From the NCBI GenBank assembly GCA_019634975.1, contig JAHCAI010000011.1, forward strand, positions 1 to 64,000: a stretch of DNA of 64,000 bases. Direction: 5' to 3'. The translations under genes were made by a program, and so were the position numbers. Shown in pieces: positions 1 through 7,440 of the stretch. The notes beneath the pieces are model-generated. The model had not been told where the DNA came from and made no database searches. It saw only the letters and a program-made list of their open reading frames with translations. How positions within the stretch are numbered: the first letter of the stretch is position 1; each line of letters begins with the position of its first letter. This DNA is from Burkholderiales bacterium (lineage in GTDB: Bacteria > Pseudomonadota > Gammaproteobacteria > Burkholderiales > SG8-41).

Positions 1-79
1 CGCCGAACTCGACCTCAACCCGGTGCTCGCCGGACCGCAGGGCGCCACCGCCGTCGACTGGCTGATGGTCCTGGACTGA
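1..79 (+). CDS. C-terminal fragment of an acyl-CoA/acetate-CoA ligase-like protein (truncated by window start)
   Basis: Only the last 25 codons are present, with the frame entering at base 2 and the stop TGA at 77-79. The residues AELDLNPVLAGPQG followed by AVDWLMVLD resemble the tail of the large NDP-forming acetate-CoA ligase family, where an E-(L/I)-D-(L/I)-N-P motif ends the ATP-grasp half. The MFS gene begins only 4 bases after this stop, so the two are probably cotranscribed. Family assignment rests on this short motif and is tentative. Confidence 0.45.
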   Translation, partial: AELDLNPVLAGPQGATAVDWLMVLD

Positions 80-83
80 GGCG

Positions 84-1340
84 ATGAGGGAGGCTTCGAG
101 GGTGTCGGCGCTGGCGCCGTTCAAGGTCCGCAGCTTTCGTTTCCAGTGGCCGGCCGACCTCGCCACGTCCTGGGCCTTCGAGATGGAAATGCTGATTCTC
201 GGCTGGTACGTGCTGGTCGAGACGGAGTCGGTGCTGATGCTGACGATTTTTGCCTCCTTGCAGTACATCGGCACGCTGCTGTCGCCGATGTTCGGGGTGA
301 TGGGGGATCGAGCCGGCCACCGCAACGTATTGTGTGCGATGCGCGCGTTCTATGCGGTGCTGGCTTCGCTGCTGATGACTCTCGCCTTCCTTGATGCGGT
401 AACACCGGCCGTGGTGCTGGTGATCGCCGCACTGCTCGGCCTGGTGCGTCCGTCCGACATCGGCATGCGCACTGCCCTGGTCGGCGAGAGCATGCCGCCG
501 GCGCAGCTGATGGGTGCCATGAGCATCCAGCGCACCACCCAGGATTCGGCACGGATTGCCGGTGCGCTGACCGGTGCCGGGCTGGTGGCGGTCCTGGGCA
601 TGGCCACGGCCTATGCGGCCGTCGTCGCTTTTTACACGATCAGCCTGGTGCTGACCTGGCAGGCCGGCAGCGGTGAAAGGAAAGCGACACCGCTGCCCGC
701 CGCCAAGGCCGTCACGTCTCCCTGGCGCGAATTGCGCGAAGGTGCCGTCTATGTCTGGCGCGCCCCCCAGCTGCGGGCGACGATGCTGTTTGCATTCCTG
801 CTCAACCTGACGGCATTTCCCCTGTTCAACGGGCTGATGCCCTACGTGGCGAAAGAGGTCTACGGCGCCGACCAGACCACGCTGGGAACGATGGTTGCTG
901 CAGCGGCATCCGGTGCACTCGCCGGCTCGATCATCATGACGCGGTACGGCGGGCTGTTCCGGCCGGCGCGGGCGATGCTCGGCTTCGGCGCGGCATGGCT
1001 CGCCGCGCTGCTGGTCTTTGCCCAGACCACGCATCCGGCTGCCGGCATTCCGGTGCTGGTGCTCGGCGGCATCATGCAGACCATGGGCCTGATCCCGATC
1101 AATGCGCTGCTGCTGCGCACCTCGGACAAGCGTTACCGGGGGCGCATCATGGGCATCCGGATGATGGCGATCTACGGCAATCTTCCGGGCCTGTTGCTGG
1201 CCGGCCCGTTGATCGCCGCCTGGGGATATTCCGCAATGGCGAGCCTGTACTGCGTGTTCGGCATTGCGGTCATCGTGCTGATCGGCTGGATCTGGCGGCT
1301 GCACCTGTGGCAGGGCGGGGCCGAGGCGAACCGGCGCTGA
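84..1340 (+). CDS. Major facilitator superfamily transporter
   Basis: This 418-residue protein is almost entirely hydrophobic helices with short charged loops, consistent with about 12 membrane segments in the inner membrane. The loop GVMGDRAGHRN near residues 72-82 fits the MFS A-like motif after helix 2, and GLVRPSDIGMR occurs between helices 4 and 5. It resembles the EntS/MFS_3 group of drug or siderophore exporters more than sugar importers. It starts 4 bases after the preceding CoA-ligase fragment. The substrate cannot be read from the sequence. Confidence 0.8.
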   Translation: MREASRVSALAPFKVRSFRFQWPADLATSWAFEMEMLILGWYVLVETESVLMLTIFASLQYIGTLLSPMFGVMGDRAGHRNVLCAMRAFYAVLASLLMTLAFLDAVTPAVVLVIAALLGLVRPSDIGMRTALVGESMPPAQLMGAMSIQRTTQDSARIAGALTGAGLVAVLGMATAYAAVVAFYTISLVLTWQAGSGERKATPLPAAKAVTSPWRELREGAVYVWRAPQLRATMLFAFLLNLTAFPLFNGLMPYVAKEVYGADQTTLGTMVAAAASGALAGSIIMTRYGGLFRPARAMLGFGAAWLAALLVFAQTTHPAAGIPVLVLGGIMQTMGLIPINALLLRTSDKRYRGRIMGIRMMAIYGNLPGLLLAGPLIAAWGYSAMASLYCVFGIAVIVLIGWIWRLHLWQGGAEANRR

Positions 1341-1392
1341 CGACCGACGTTTCCGGCGTTATCATGACGGACATAACAGGGAGGAGGAGAAC

Positions 1393-2358
1393 ATGAACAG
1401 CAAATGGTGCCTGGCGGTCCTGCCGCTGGTAGTGGTCCTGCAGCCCGCGAATGCGCAGACCGGAAAATATCCCGACCGCCCGATCCGTATGGTGGCGCCG
1501 TTTCCGCCGGGGGGCACTGTCGATGTCGTGGCCCGTCTGGTCGGCCCTCTGGCCGCCAAGCTGCTCGGTCAGCAGGTGGTGATCGAGAATCGCGTTGGTG
1601 CCTCGGGCATCATCGGGACCGGATATGTTGCGCAGGCCAAGCCTGACGGTTACACGCTGCTGATCAACACGACGCCGCTGGTGACCAACACGCTGATGTA
1701 CAGCAAGATTTCGTACAATGTCCTCAACGATTTCGAGGCGATCTCGAACATCGCATCGACACCGTCCTTTGTCAGCGTCCATCCTTCGGTTCCCGCGCGG
1801 TCGGTGAAGGAACTGATTAGTCTCGCCAGATCCCGCCCCGGCATGCTGAACTATGGCGGTGCCGGCACCGGCACCAACCCGCACATCGCCGGTGAGCTGT
1901 TCAATTACCTGGCAAAAACCGAGATCACCGTGGTGCAGTACAAAGGCGGCGGCCCGGCGCTGACGGCGGCGCTCAGCGGCGAGGTCGGCGTGTCTTTCTC
2001 GGGTGTTGCCGGCGCGACCGGTTTCGTGAAATCGGGGCGCTTGCGCGCGCTGGGCGTGACCAGCCTGCAGCCGGTGGCGGCGCTCCCCGGGGTGCCGACG
2101 ATCGCGAGCGTGCTGCCCGGATACGAGTTTTCGGCATGGTTCGTGGTCGCCGCACCCAAGGACACGCCGCGGGAAATCGTTGGCTTGCTCAATCAGCACT
2201 TCAATACCGCGATCAGGTCGCAGGAGCTGGCGAGCCGTTTTGCCGGCGAGGGCATCGATGCGATCGGCACCACGCCGGAACAGACGGCAGCGCACCTCGA
2301 AAGCGAACTGAAGAAATTCGAGCGGGTGATCCGTGAGCGCAAGATGAAGGCCGAGTAG
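1393..2358 (+). CDS. Bug-family (TctC-type) periplasmic solute receptor
   Basis: The 321-residue product has a Sec signal peptide (MNSKWCLAVLPLVVVLQPANAQ, cleavage after ANA). Mature family marks follow: YPDRPIRMVAPFPPGG, then VIENRVGASGIIGT, then AKPDGYTLL. Bug proteins bind small carboxylates such as citrate, aspartate or nicotinate in the periplasm, and they are greatly expanded in Burkholderiales. A strong ribosome-binding site (GGGAGGAGGAG) lies just before the ATG. No TctA/TctB permease lies nearby, so it is an orphan receptor, as is usual for this family. The ligand is unknown. Confidence 0.9.
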   Translation: MNSKWCLAVLPLVVVLQPANAQTGKYPDRPIRMVAPFPPGGTVDVVARLVGPLAAKLLGQQVVIENRVGASGIIGTGYVAQAKPDGYTLLINTTPLVTNTLMYSKISYNVLNDFEAISNIASTPSFVSVHPSVPARSVKELISLARSRPGMLNYGGAGTGTNPHIAGELFNYLAKTEITVVQYKGGGPALTAALSGEVGVSFSGVAGATGFVKSGRLRALGVTSLQPVAALPGVPTIASVLPGYEFSAWFVVAAPKDTPREIVGLLNQHFNTAIRSQELASRFAGEGIDAIGTTPEQTAAHLESELKKFERVIRERKMKAE

Positions 2359-2366
2359 GGCGCTGC

Positions 2367-3257
2367 TCAGCGGCGTCCGGACTCCAGCCAGTGCATCGGC
2401 AATGTTACGGCGTCACTGTCGCCCAATCCTCCGCGCGCGGCTTCGTCGAAGCATTCCAGGGCGCGCATGGTGACCGGCAGCCCGCGGTAGCCCAGCGCCT
2501 GCGCCTCTTCGATCATGGTTGCCATATCCTTGCGGATGGAGTCGACGTTGAACGTGGTGGCGGCCGGCGCCTTGCCGCGCAGCGCATCAGCGAGCATCCC
2601 GCCGCGGGTTTTCAGCACGTTGGGGCCGCCGGAGGTATCGGCAAAAATGCTCACCAGACGCTCCGGGTCGAGCCCGAGCGGCCGGCACAGTGCAAGCGCC
2701 TCGCCGACCGCCTGCCAGTAGACCAGCAGCGGCAGGTTGATCGCGAGCTTGAGGCTGGCGCCGGCGCCGACCGGGCCGACGTGCTCGATGCGGCGGCACA
2801 GCTGTTCCAATACCGGACGCGCGCGCTCGACGTCTGCAGTGTCGCCGCCGATGAAACCCAGCAGTTTGCCCTCGCGGGCGGGACCCGTGGTGCCGCCAAC
2901 CGGGCAGTCGATCATCGCCGCTCCCCGGGCGCTGATGCGTGCGGCAAGGGCGCGCTCGGTGTCCGGACGGACCGTGCTCATTTCAACGAACAATTTGCCC
3001 TTGATGTCGCCCGACAGCAGGCCGTCCGGCGCATCGTAAGCCGCAGCGATGGCATCGGCATCGGTCAGTATCGACAGGATGATGTCTGCGCCGGCAGCCA
3101 GCTGCGCCGGTGTCGACGCGACCGCGGCGCCGAGCGGGGCGAGCGCCTCTGCCTTGGACCGCGTGCGGTTCCAGACGCCAAGCTGGTGGCCGTGTTTCAG
3201 CAGCCGTTCCGCGATGGCTGCGCCCATCCGGCCGATGCCGGCAATGCCGATTTTCAT
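2367..3257 (-). CDS. NAD(P)-dependent oxidoreductase, 3-hydroxyisobutyrate dehydrogenase family
   Basis: The 296-residue protein opens with the Rossmann motif GIAGIGRMGAA (residues 4-14). It has the substrate-binding DCPVGGTTGPAREG around 117-130 and the catalytic Lys170 in GAGASLKLAINL, with Asn174 four residues on. This is the usual two-domain beta-hydroxyacid dehydrogenase layout at normal length. Members oxidise 3-hydroxyisobutyrate, tartronate semialdehyde, succinic semialdehyde and similar acids; the precise substrate is not evident. It is convergent with the Bug receptor gene, with 8 bases between stops. Confidence 0.88.
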   Translation of the reverse strand: MKIGIAGIGRMGAAIAERLLKHGHQLGVWNRTRSKAEALAPLGAAVASTPAQLAAGADIILSILTDADAIAAAYDAPDGLLSGDIKGKLFVEMSTVRPDTERALAARISARGAAMIDCPVGGTTGPAREGKLLGFIGGDTADVERARPVLEQLCRRIEHVGPVGAGASLKLAINLPLLVYWQAVGEALALCRPLGLDPERLVSIFADTSGGPNVLKTRGGMLADALRGKAPAATTFNVDSIRKDMATMIEEAQALGYRGLPVTMRALECFDEAARGGLGDSDAVTLPMHWLESGRR

Positions 3258-3329
3258 GGTGCCGCTCCCTCAGGCTCGAAGGCACGCATGCTATCAAAGC
3301 AGCAGTGGCGGCAGACCTTAAAAATGCGC

Positions 3330-3359
3330 TTGGGGCATGACAAATGTTTTTGCTATAAT
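3330..3359 (+). promoter_or_regulatory. Promoter of the tRNA-Arg gene
   Basis: A perfect TATAAT -10 box lies at 3354-3359, with TTGGGG at 3330-3335 as a weaker -35 and an 18-base spacer. The tRNA starts 13 bases after the -10 box, so transcription would begin a few bases upstream of the mature 5' end. Confidence 0.7.
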
Positions 3360-3371
3360 CCGCCCCCTTGA

Positions 3372-3448
3372 GCGGCCGTAGCTCATCTGGATAGAGTACC
3401 TGGCTACGAACCAGGGGGTAGGGGGTTCGAATCCCTCCGGCCGCGCCA
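3372..3448 (+). tRNA. tRNA-Arg(ACG)
   Basis: This 77-nt cloverleaf has a perfect 7-bp acceptor stem (GCGGCCG with CGGCCGC at 3438-3444), discriminator G and an encoded CCA (3446-3448). The anticodon stem is CCTGG/CCAGG around loop CTACGAA, putting anticodon ACG at 3406-3408, and the T-loop is TTCGAAT. ACG is normally deaminated to ICG and reads CGU/CGC/CGA arginine codons. It stands alone between its own promoter and a strong terminator. Confidence 0.97.
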
Positions 3449-3456
3449 GATGCACC

Positions 3457-3486
3457 GGGCCCGCGATGAGAGTCGCGGGCCCTTTT
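3457..3486 (+). terminator. Rho-independent terminator after tRNA-Arg
   Basis: A perfect 10-bp GC-rich stem, GGGCCCGCGA (3457-3466) with TCGCGGGCCC (3473-3482), closes on a 6-nt loop and is followed by TTTT. It begins 8 bases after the tRNA CCA. Confidence 0.9.
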
Positions 3487-3593
3487 CAATGGTTCTTTCG
3501 CGAACGCCATCGCGGGTTCACGCGGCCCTTGCTTGCTGCTAACGTGGCGGCCACGCATTCCGCGGCCTGACCGAATAACCTGGGAGAATCCCC

Positions 3594-4466
3594 TTGAGCC
3601 ACCTGCGCCATACCGAACAACGCAAGCGTTTTCGCGCCATTCTCGGCGGCAGCCAGTGCCTGTCGCCGGCGAGCGTCTATGATCCGCTGTCCGCCCGCGT
3701 TGCCGAAAGTGTCGGCTACCGCCTCGGCATCCTCGCGGGCTCGGTGTCGTCGAACACCACGCTGGCCGCGCCCGACCTGATCCTGCTGACGCTGACCGAT
3801 TTCGCCGACCAGGTGCGACGCATCATGCGCGTCAGCGACCTCAGCCTGCTGGTGGATGCCGACCACGGCTACGGCAACGCGCTGAACGTGATGCGCACGG
3901 TGCAGGAACTGGAGCACGCCGGCGTGTCGGCGATGAGCATCGAGGACACTTCGCTGCCGATCCGTTTCGGCCAGCCCGAGGGCAAGGACGAGCTGATTTC
4001 GGTCGAGGAAATGACCGGCAAGCTGAAGGCGGCCGTGGCGGCACGCCGCGATCCGTCGACGGTGATCGCCGGGCGCACCGCGGCGCTGAAGGTCGAAGGC
4101 ACGGAAAAGACCGTGGAGCGCGTCAAGGCCTATGCCGCCTGCGGCGTGGACTGCATTTTCATCATCGGCGTGGAGACGGCGGAGCAGGTGCGCGAGGTGC
4201 ATGAAGCGTCGAAGCTGCCGGTGATCGTCGGCCCGGGCAAGACCTCCGCGACACGCGATGAGTTTGCGCAAGCCGGTGCCCGCGTGCTGCTGCAGGGCCA
4301 CCAGCCGGTGGCGGCCGCGGTGAAGGCGCTGCGCGAGGTCTATGCGCACTTCCACGGCGGCGGTGCCGCGGCAGACCTCAAGGACAAGGTGGCGTCGGCG
4401 AAGGAGATGGACGCTTTGGTATTCGGCGAGGACTACAAGAAATACCTGCGCGATTTCATGCGCTGA
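3594..4466 (+). CDS. Isocitrate lyase/PEP mutase superfamily protein, oxaloacetate decarboxylase-like
   Basis: The 290-residue TIM-barrel protein carries the metal-binding motif DADHGYGN (88-95) and SIEDT (115-119), typical of the PA4872-like oxaloacetate decarboxylase branch. True isocitrate lyases carry a KKCGH loop, which is absent here. It probably decarboxylates oxaloacetate or a related 2-oxo acid with Mg2+. The start is TTG preceded by GGGAG; an ATG start at the right distance is lacking. It is convergent with the following luciferase-like gene. Substrate assignment is by family only. Confidence 0.85.
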   Translation: MSHLRHTEQRKRFRAILGGSQCLSPASVYDPLSARVAESVGYRLGILAGSVSSNTTLAAPDLILLTLTDFADQVRRIMRVSDLSLLVDADHGYGNALNVMRTVQELEHAGVSAMSIEDTSLPIRFGQPEGKDELISVEEMTGKLKAAVAARRDPSTVIAGRTAALKVEGTEKTVERVKAYAACGVDCIFIIGVETAEQVREVHEASKLPVIVGPGKTSATRDEFAQAGARVLLQGHQPVAAAVKALREVYAHFHGGGAAADLKDKVASAKEMDALVFGEDYKKYLRDFMR

Positions 4467-4490
4467 CGCCGGCAGTGCAAGACGGACTGC

Positions 4491-5609
4491 TCAGGCGGCG
4501 GCCTGCCGCCGCGGACTGCCGATGGCGGCATTGACCAGCGGCATCACCTTCTCCGCCATCAGTTCCATCGAGCGCTTCGCCAGCGCCGGATCCACCCAGT
4601 CCATGCCGGCATAGACGATCTCGCCAAAGTCGCCGGCTTCCTCGCGCAATGCAAGGATCTGCTCGGCGACGCGGTCTGGCGTGCCACAGATCACCAGCCT
4701 GTCGACCATGTAATCGATGGTCAGCTCGCGGTCATCCTGTTCCGGGTGGGTCTTGAAAATGGCGTGGCGCCTCGAGATCAGCATCTTGCGCAACAGCAGA
4801 TCCCAGTAATGGCGGTAGGGGCTGGCGCCATCCTCCAGCGCGTAGCGCCGCGCCGTGCTGTCATCGTCGGCGACAAATATGGTGCGCGCGATGCGCCAGT
4901 CTGCCGGGTCGGCGACCTGTCCGGCGCGGCGCTTGCCTTCGGCGTAGTTGCTCCAGTGCGAGGCAAGGTACTGCGACAGCAGGAAATTGGCCGACAGCGG
5001 GTGGAAGTCACGCTCGCCCATCGCGATGACACCCTTCGATCCGGGGGCCACCACGGTGCCGACGATTTCCGGGCGCGGTTTCTGGTACGGCTTGTACATC
5101 GCGCCGCGGCCGATGGCGGCGTTCTGCGTGTTCGCGGTGCTGACCTTGAAGCGGTTGCCGGGCAGGTCGATGTCGTAGGGCGCGTCGCGTTCCCAGATCG
5201 CCAGGATCACGTCGATTGCCTCGGCAAACAGCCGGTTGCGGTCCTCGGAGAGCATGCCCAGCGCCTCGGCGTCCGAGGGCAGGGCGCCGGGGCTGATGCC
5301 GAAAATGAAGCGGCCCTGCGCGAGGTGGTCGAACATCGCGGCATGCGCGGCGATCAGCACCGGATGGGAATGGGACAGGTTGGAGGTGCCGGTGGCAAGC
5401 CTGATCGATCGTGTCTGGTGGATCAGGGTTGCGAGGAAAATGAAGCTGTTGCTGACATTCTCCGATGGCTCGGTGAGGTGTTCACCGACGAAGGCGTCAT
5501 GGAAACCCAGCCGGTCGGCCAGGATGATGGCTTCCCGGTCTTCCTGCAGCGTGACAGCCGGAGGACGATGGGCCGGGTGCAGCGGCATCGTGAAATAGCC
5601 AAGACGCAT
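4491..5609 (-). CDS. LLM-class (luciferase-like) flavin-dependent oxidoreductase
   Basis: The 372-residue protein begins MRLGYFTMPLHPAHRP. It shows bacterial-luciferase-family features: AIILADRLGFHDAFVGEHL near 28-46, LATGTSNLSHSHPVLIAAHAAMFDHLAQGRFIFGISPG in the middle, and VICGTPDRVAEQI toward the C-terminus. Such enzymes use reduced FMN and O2 to hydroxylate or cleave organic substrates, supplied with FMNH2 by a separate reductase. It is divergent from the FlK-type thioesterase 83 bases away, which suggests a shared control region and a role in degradation of an organic acid or thioester. The substrate is unknown. Confidence 0.88.
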   Translation of the reverse strand: MRLGYFTMPLHPAHRPPAVTLQEDREAIILADRLGFHDAFVGEHLTEPSENVSNSFIFLATLIHQTRSIRLATGTSNLSHSHPVLIAAHAAMFDHLAQGRFIFGISPGALPSDAEALGMLSEDRNRLFAEAIDVILAIWERDAPYDIDLPGNRFKVSTANTQNAAIGRGAMYKPYQKPRPEIVGTVVAPGSKGVIAMGERDFHPLSANFLLSQYLASHWSNYAEGKRRAGQVADPADWRIARTIFVADDDSTARRYALEDGASPYRHYWDLLLRKMLISRRHAIFKTHPEQDDRELTIDYMVDRLVICGTPDRVAEQILALREEAGDFGEIVYAGMDWVDPALAKRSMELMAEKVMPLVNAAIGSPRRQAAA

Positions 5610-5692
5610 GACGGATTCTGCTCCTGGGCAACATTGGGGAAAGGCAAATCAATGTAACATCGGCAAGTTGCCAACCGCAATGAAAGCCGCCG

Positions 5693-6109
5693 ATGGATCT
5701 TGATGCGATGAAGCCGGGCCTGCAGGGTTCCACCGAAATCATGGTCGGGACCCGTGACACCGCGCCCCATGTCGGCAGCGGCAAGATCAAGGTGCTGGCG
5801 ACACCGGTGCTGGTGATGCTGCTGGAGGAGGCGGCGCTGAACGCCGTCGAGGGTTTGCTGCCTGCCGGTCACCAGACCGTGGGTACCCGTCTCGATGTCA
5901 GCCACACTGCGGCCACACCGGTCGGGATGCGGGTGTATGCGCATGCCGAGGTCAGCAGGGTGGAGGGTCGCAAGCTGGTGTTCAGGGTGTGGGCCGAGGA
6001 CGAGGTGGAGCGCATCGGCGAGGGCACTCACGAGCGGATCATCGTCAATGTCGGCCGCTTCGATGTCCGGACTCAGGACAAGGTGGCTCGGCTCAAGTCA
6101 AAAAAGTGA
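5693..6109 (+). CDS. FlK-type hotdog-fold acyl-CoA thioesterase
   Basis: The 138-residue single hotdog domain hydrolyses acyl-CoA esters. Thr37, Glu45 and His71 have the same mutual spacing (8 and 26 residues) as Thr42, Glu50 and His76 of fluoroacetyl-CoA thioesterase FlK, so the catalytic triad appears intact. The wider FlK-like family acts on many small acyl-CoAs, so fluoroacetate resistance should not be assumed. It is divergently paired with a flavin oxidoreductase and ends in a basic tail (RLKSKK). An AT-rich intergenic motif starts immediately after the stop codon. Confidence 0.82.
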   Translation: MDLDAMKPGLQGSTEIMVGTRDTAPHVGSGKIKVLATPVLVMLLEEAALNAVEGLLPAGHQTVGTRLDVSHTAATPVGMRVYAHAEVSRVEGRKLVFRVWAEDEVERIGEGTHERIIVNVGRFDVRTQDKVARLKSKK

Positions 6110-6130
6110 TTAAAAAACAATAACTTGCTA
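6110..6130 (+). repeat. AT-rich boundary motif, copy A (IHF-like)
   Basis: The sequence TTAAAAAACAATAACTTG fills the gap between two convergent stop codons. It shares the core AAAACAATNACTTR with seven other intergenic sites in the window and has one mismatch to the IHF consensus WATCAANNNNTTR. Confidence 0.6.
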
Positions 6131-6409
6131 CTTTTCATTGCCGCGCTGATCGGTGATCGAGGTTTCGATCACGGTGTATTCGCCTTCCACCAAGGTGTTT
6201 GCGGTCTCGCGCCGCAGTTTGCGCTGCAGCCACCACCAGCGCACGAGGAAGATGCCGGCCAGGATGGCACCGGCAAGCAGTGCGATGCCCACGAAAAAGA
6301 AGGCCGCGACCAGAACGATCAGGCCAAGCACGAAAAACACGATGCGTTCCAGCAGGCTCGCCTGCGGGCGGTTGATGAAGCGGATCCGCGGTCCCTGCTG
6401 CTGATTCAT
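6128..6409 (-). CDS. Small hydrophobic membrane protein of unknown function
   Basis: The 93-residue protein has a hydrophilic N-terminus rich in Gln and Arg. Two closely spaced hydrophobic stretches follow (about residues 22-57, containing VFFVLGLIVLVAAFFFVG and ALLAGAILAGIFLV). Then comes a Trp/Arg-rich segment (RWWWLQRKLRR) and a charged C-terminal tail. This suggests a hairpin in the inner membrane with both ends in the cytoplasm. I recognise no family. Its stop overlaps the AT-rich boundary motif, and it is followed upstream by the NYN-domain gene on the same strand, 51 bases away. Confidence 0.7.
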   Translation of the reverse strand: MNQQQGPRIRFINRPQASLLERIVFFVLGLIVLVAAFFFVGIALLAGAILAGIFLVRWWWLQRKLRRETANTLVEGEYTVIETSITDQRGNEK

Positions 6410-6460
6410 GGTGTGGTATCGCCGGGTAAAAACTGTTCGACCGCATCCATAACCCGTCGT

Positions 6461-7315
6461 TCAGTAATCGGGGTTGTAACTCTTGATGATCACGCCGCCC
6501 GATTTCTCGTCGGGCTCCAGTTCCAGCAGCTTGCGGGCATGCGCCTCGTCGAGCAGCTTGCCGAAGGAGCGGAAGCCGTAATAGCTTTCATTGAATCCCG
6601 GCTGGCGGCGCTTGAGCGCTTGCTTGACCATCGATCCCCAGATCTTTTCCTCGGCGCTGCGTTCGGAAAAAAGGGCCTCGATGGTTTCCATGACCAAATC
6701 CAGCGCTTCTGACTTTTTGTCACCGCCATCCTTGTCCGCGCCGTCCTTGTCGGCATTTTCGGCAGCTGGGCCGGCCTTTGCGGCGGAGCTTGCGCCGGCT
6801 GCGGGCTTTTTCCGGCTGCGTTGCTGCTTTTTGGCCTTTTCCCGCGCGAGGTCGTCATAGAAAATGAATTCGTCGCAATTCGCGATCAGCAGGTCGGAAG
6901 AGGATTTCTTCACCCCGACGCCGATGACCACCTTGTTGTTTTCCCGCAGTTTCGACACCAGGGGCGAAAAATCGGAATCGCCGCTGATGATGACGAAGGT
7001 GTCGACATGGGACTTGGTGTAGCAGAGGTCGAGCGCGTCTACCACCATGCGGATGTCGGCGGAATTCTTGCCCGACATGCGGACGTGCGGGATCTCGATC
7101 AACTCGAACGCGGCCTCGTGCATGGGTTTCTTGAACTCGCGGTAACGCTCCCAGTCGCAGTACGCTTTCTTGACCACGATGTCGCCCTTGAGCAACAGCT
7201 TTTCGAGTACCTTGCGAATGTCGAAGTCGGAATATTTGGCTTCGCGCACACCAAGCGCGACGTTTTCGAAATCGCAGAACAGGGCCATGTTTTTGGTGTC
7301 GGATGCGGTGCTCAC
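6461..7315 (-). CDS. NYN-domain (PIN-like) protein with C-terminal OST-HTH/LOTUS domain
   Basis: The 284-residue protein starts with a NYN/PIN-like nuclease fold. Asp15 (FCDFEN), Asp87 (SADIRM) and Asp113/Asp115 (ISGDSDFSPLV) provide an acidic metal site. A Lys/Ala-rich low-complexity linker (about 158-200) leads to a C-terminal LOTUS/OST-HTH-like domain (EKIWGSMVKQALKRRQPGFNESYYGFRSFGKLLDEA), a fold that binds RNA, often G-rich or structured RNA. This matches the conserved bacterial NYN-LOTUS family, expected to act on RNA in the cytoplasm. It is divergent from the FHA-cyclase gene. The target RNA is unknown. Confidence 0.87.
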   Translation of the reverse strand: MSTASDTKNMALFCDFENVALGVREAKYSDFDIRKVLEKLLLKGDIVVKKAYCDWERYREFKKPMHEAAFELIEIPHVRMSGKNSADIRMVVDALDLCYTKSHVDTFVIISGDSDFSPLVSKLRENNKVVIGVGVKKSSSDLLIANCDEFIFYDDLAREKAKKQQRSRKKPAAGASSAAKAGPAAENADKDGADKDGGDKKSEALDLVMETIEALFSERSAEEKIWGSMVKQALKRRQPGFNESYYGFRSFGKLLDEAHARKLLELEPDEKSGGVIIKSYNPDY

Positions 7316-7440
7316 GGTGCTTCCTTCTCAGGCGGGGATGCCGATTGTGAGGCTTTGCCCGACGCTTGTCGACGCAGCGGAGGCCGGTGTTCTGACTTAA
7401 AGTAGCGGCCACCGAGTTCCGCCGGTCGCTTTTTGCCACC

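Noticed and set aside
15..1304. Long minus-strand open frame opposite the first MFS gene (and similar long frames opposite tilS, der, hflX, dnaB-phoH and mnmC)
   Set aside because: In GC-rich DNA the strand opposite real genes often lacks stops. These translations are low-complexity Arg/His/Gln/Gly without motifs, while the sense strands encode clear families.
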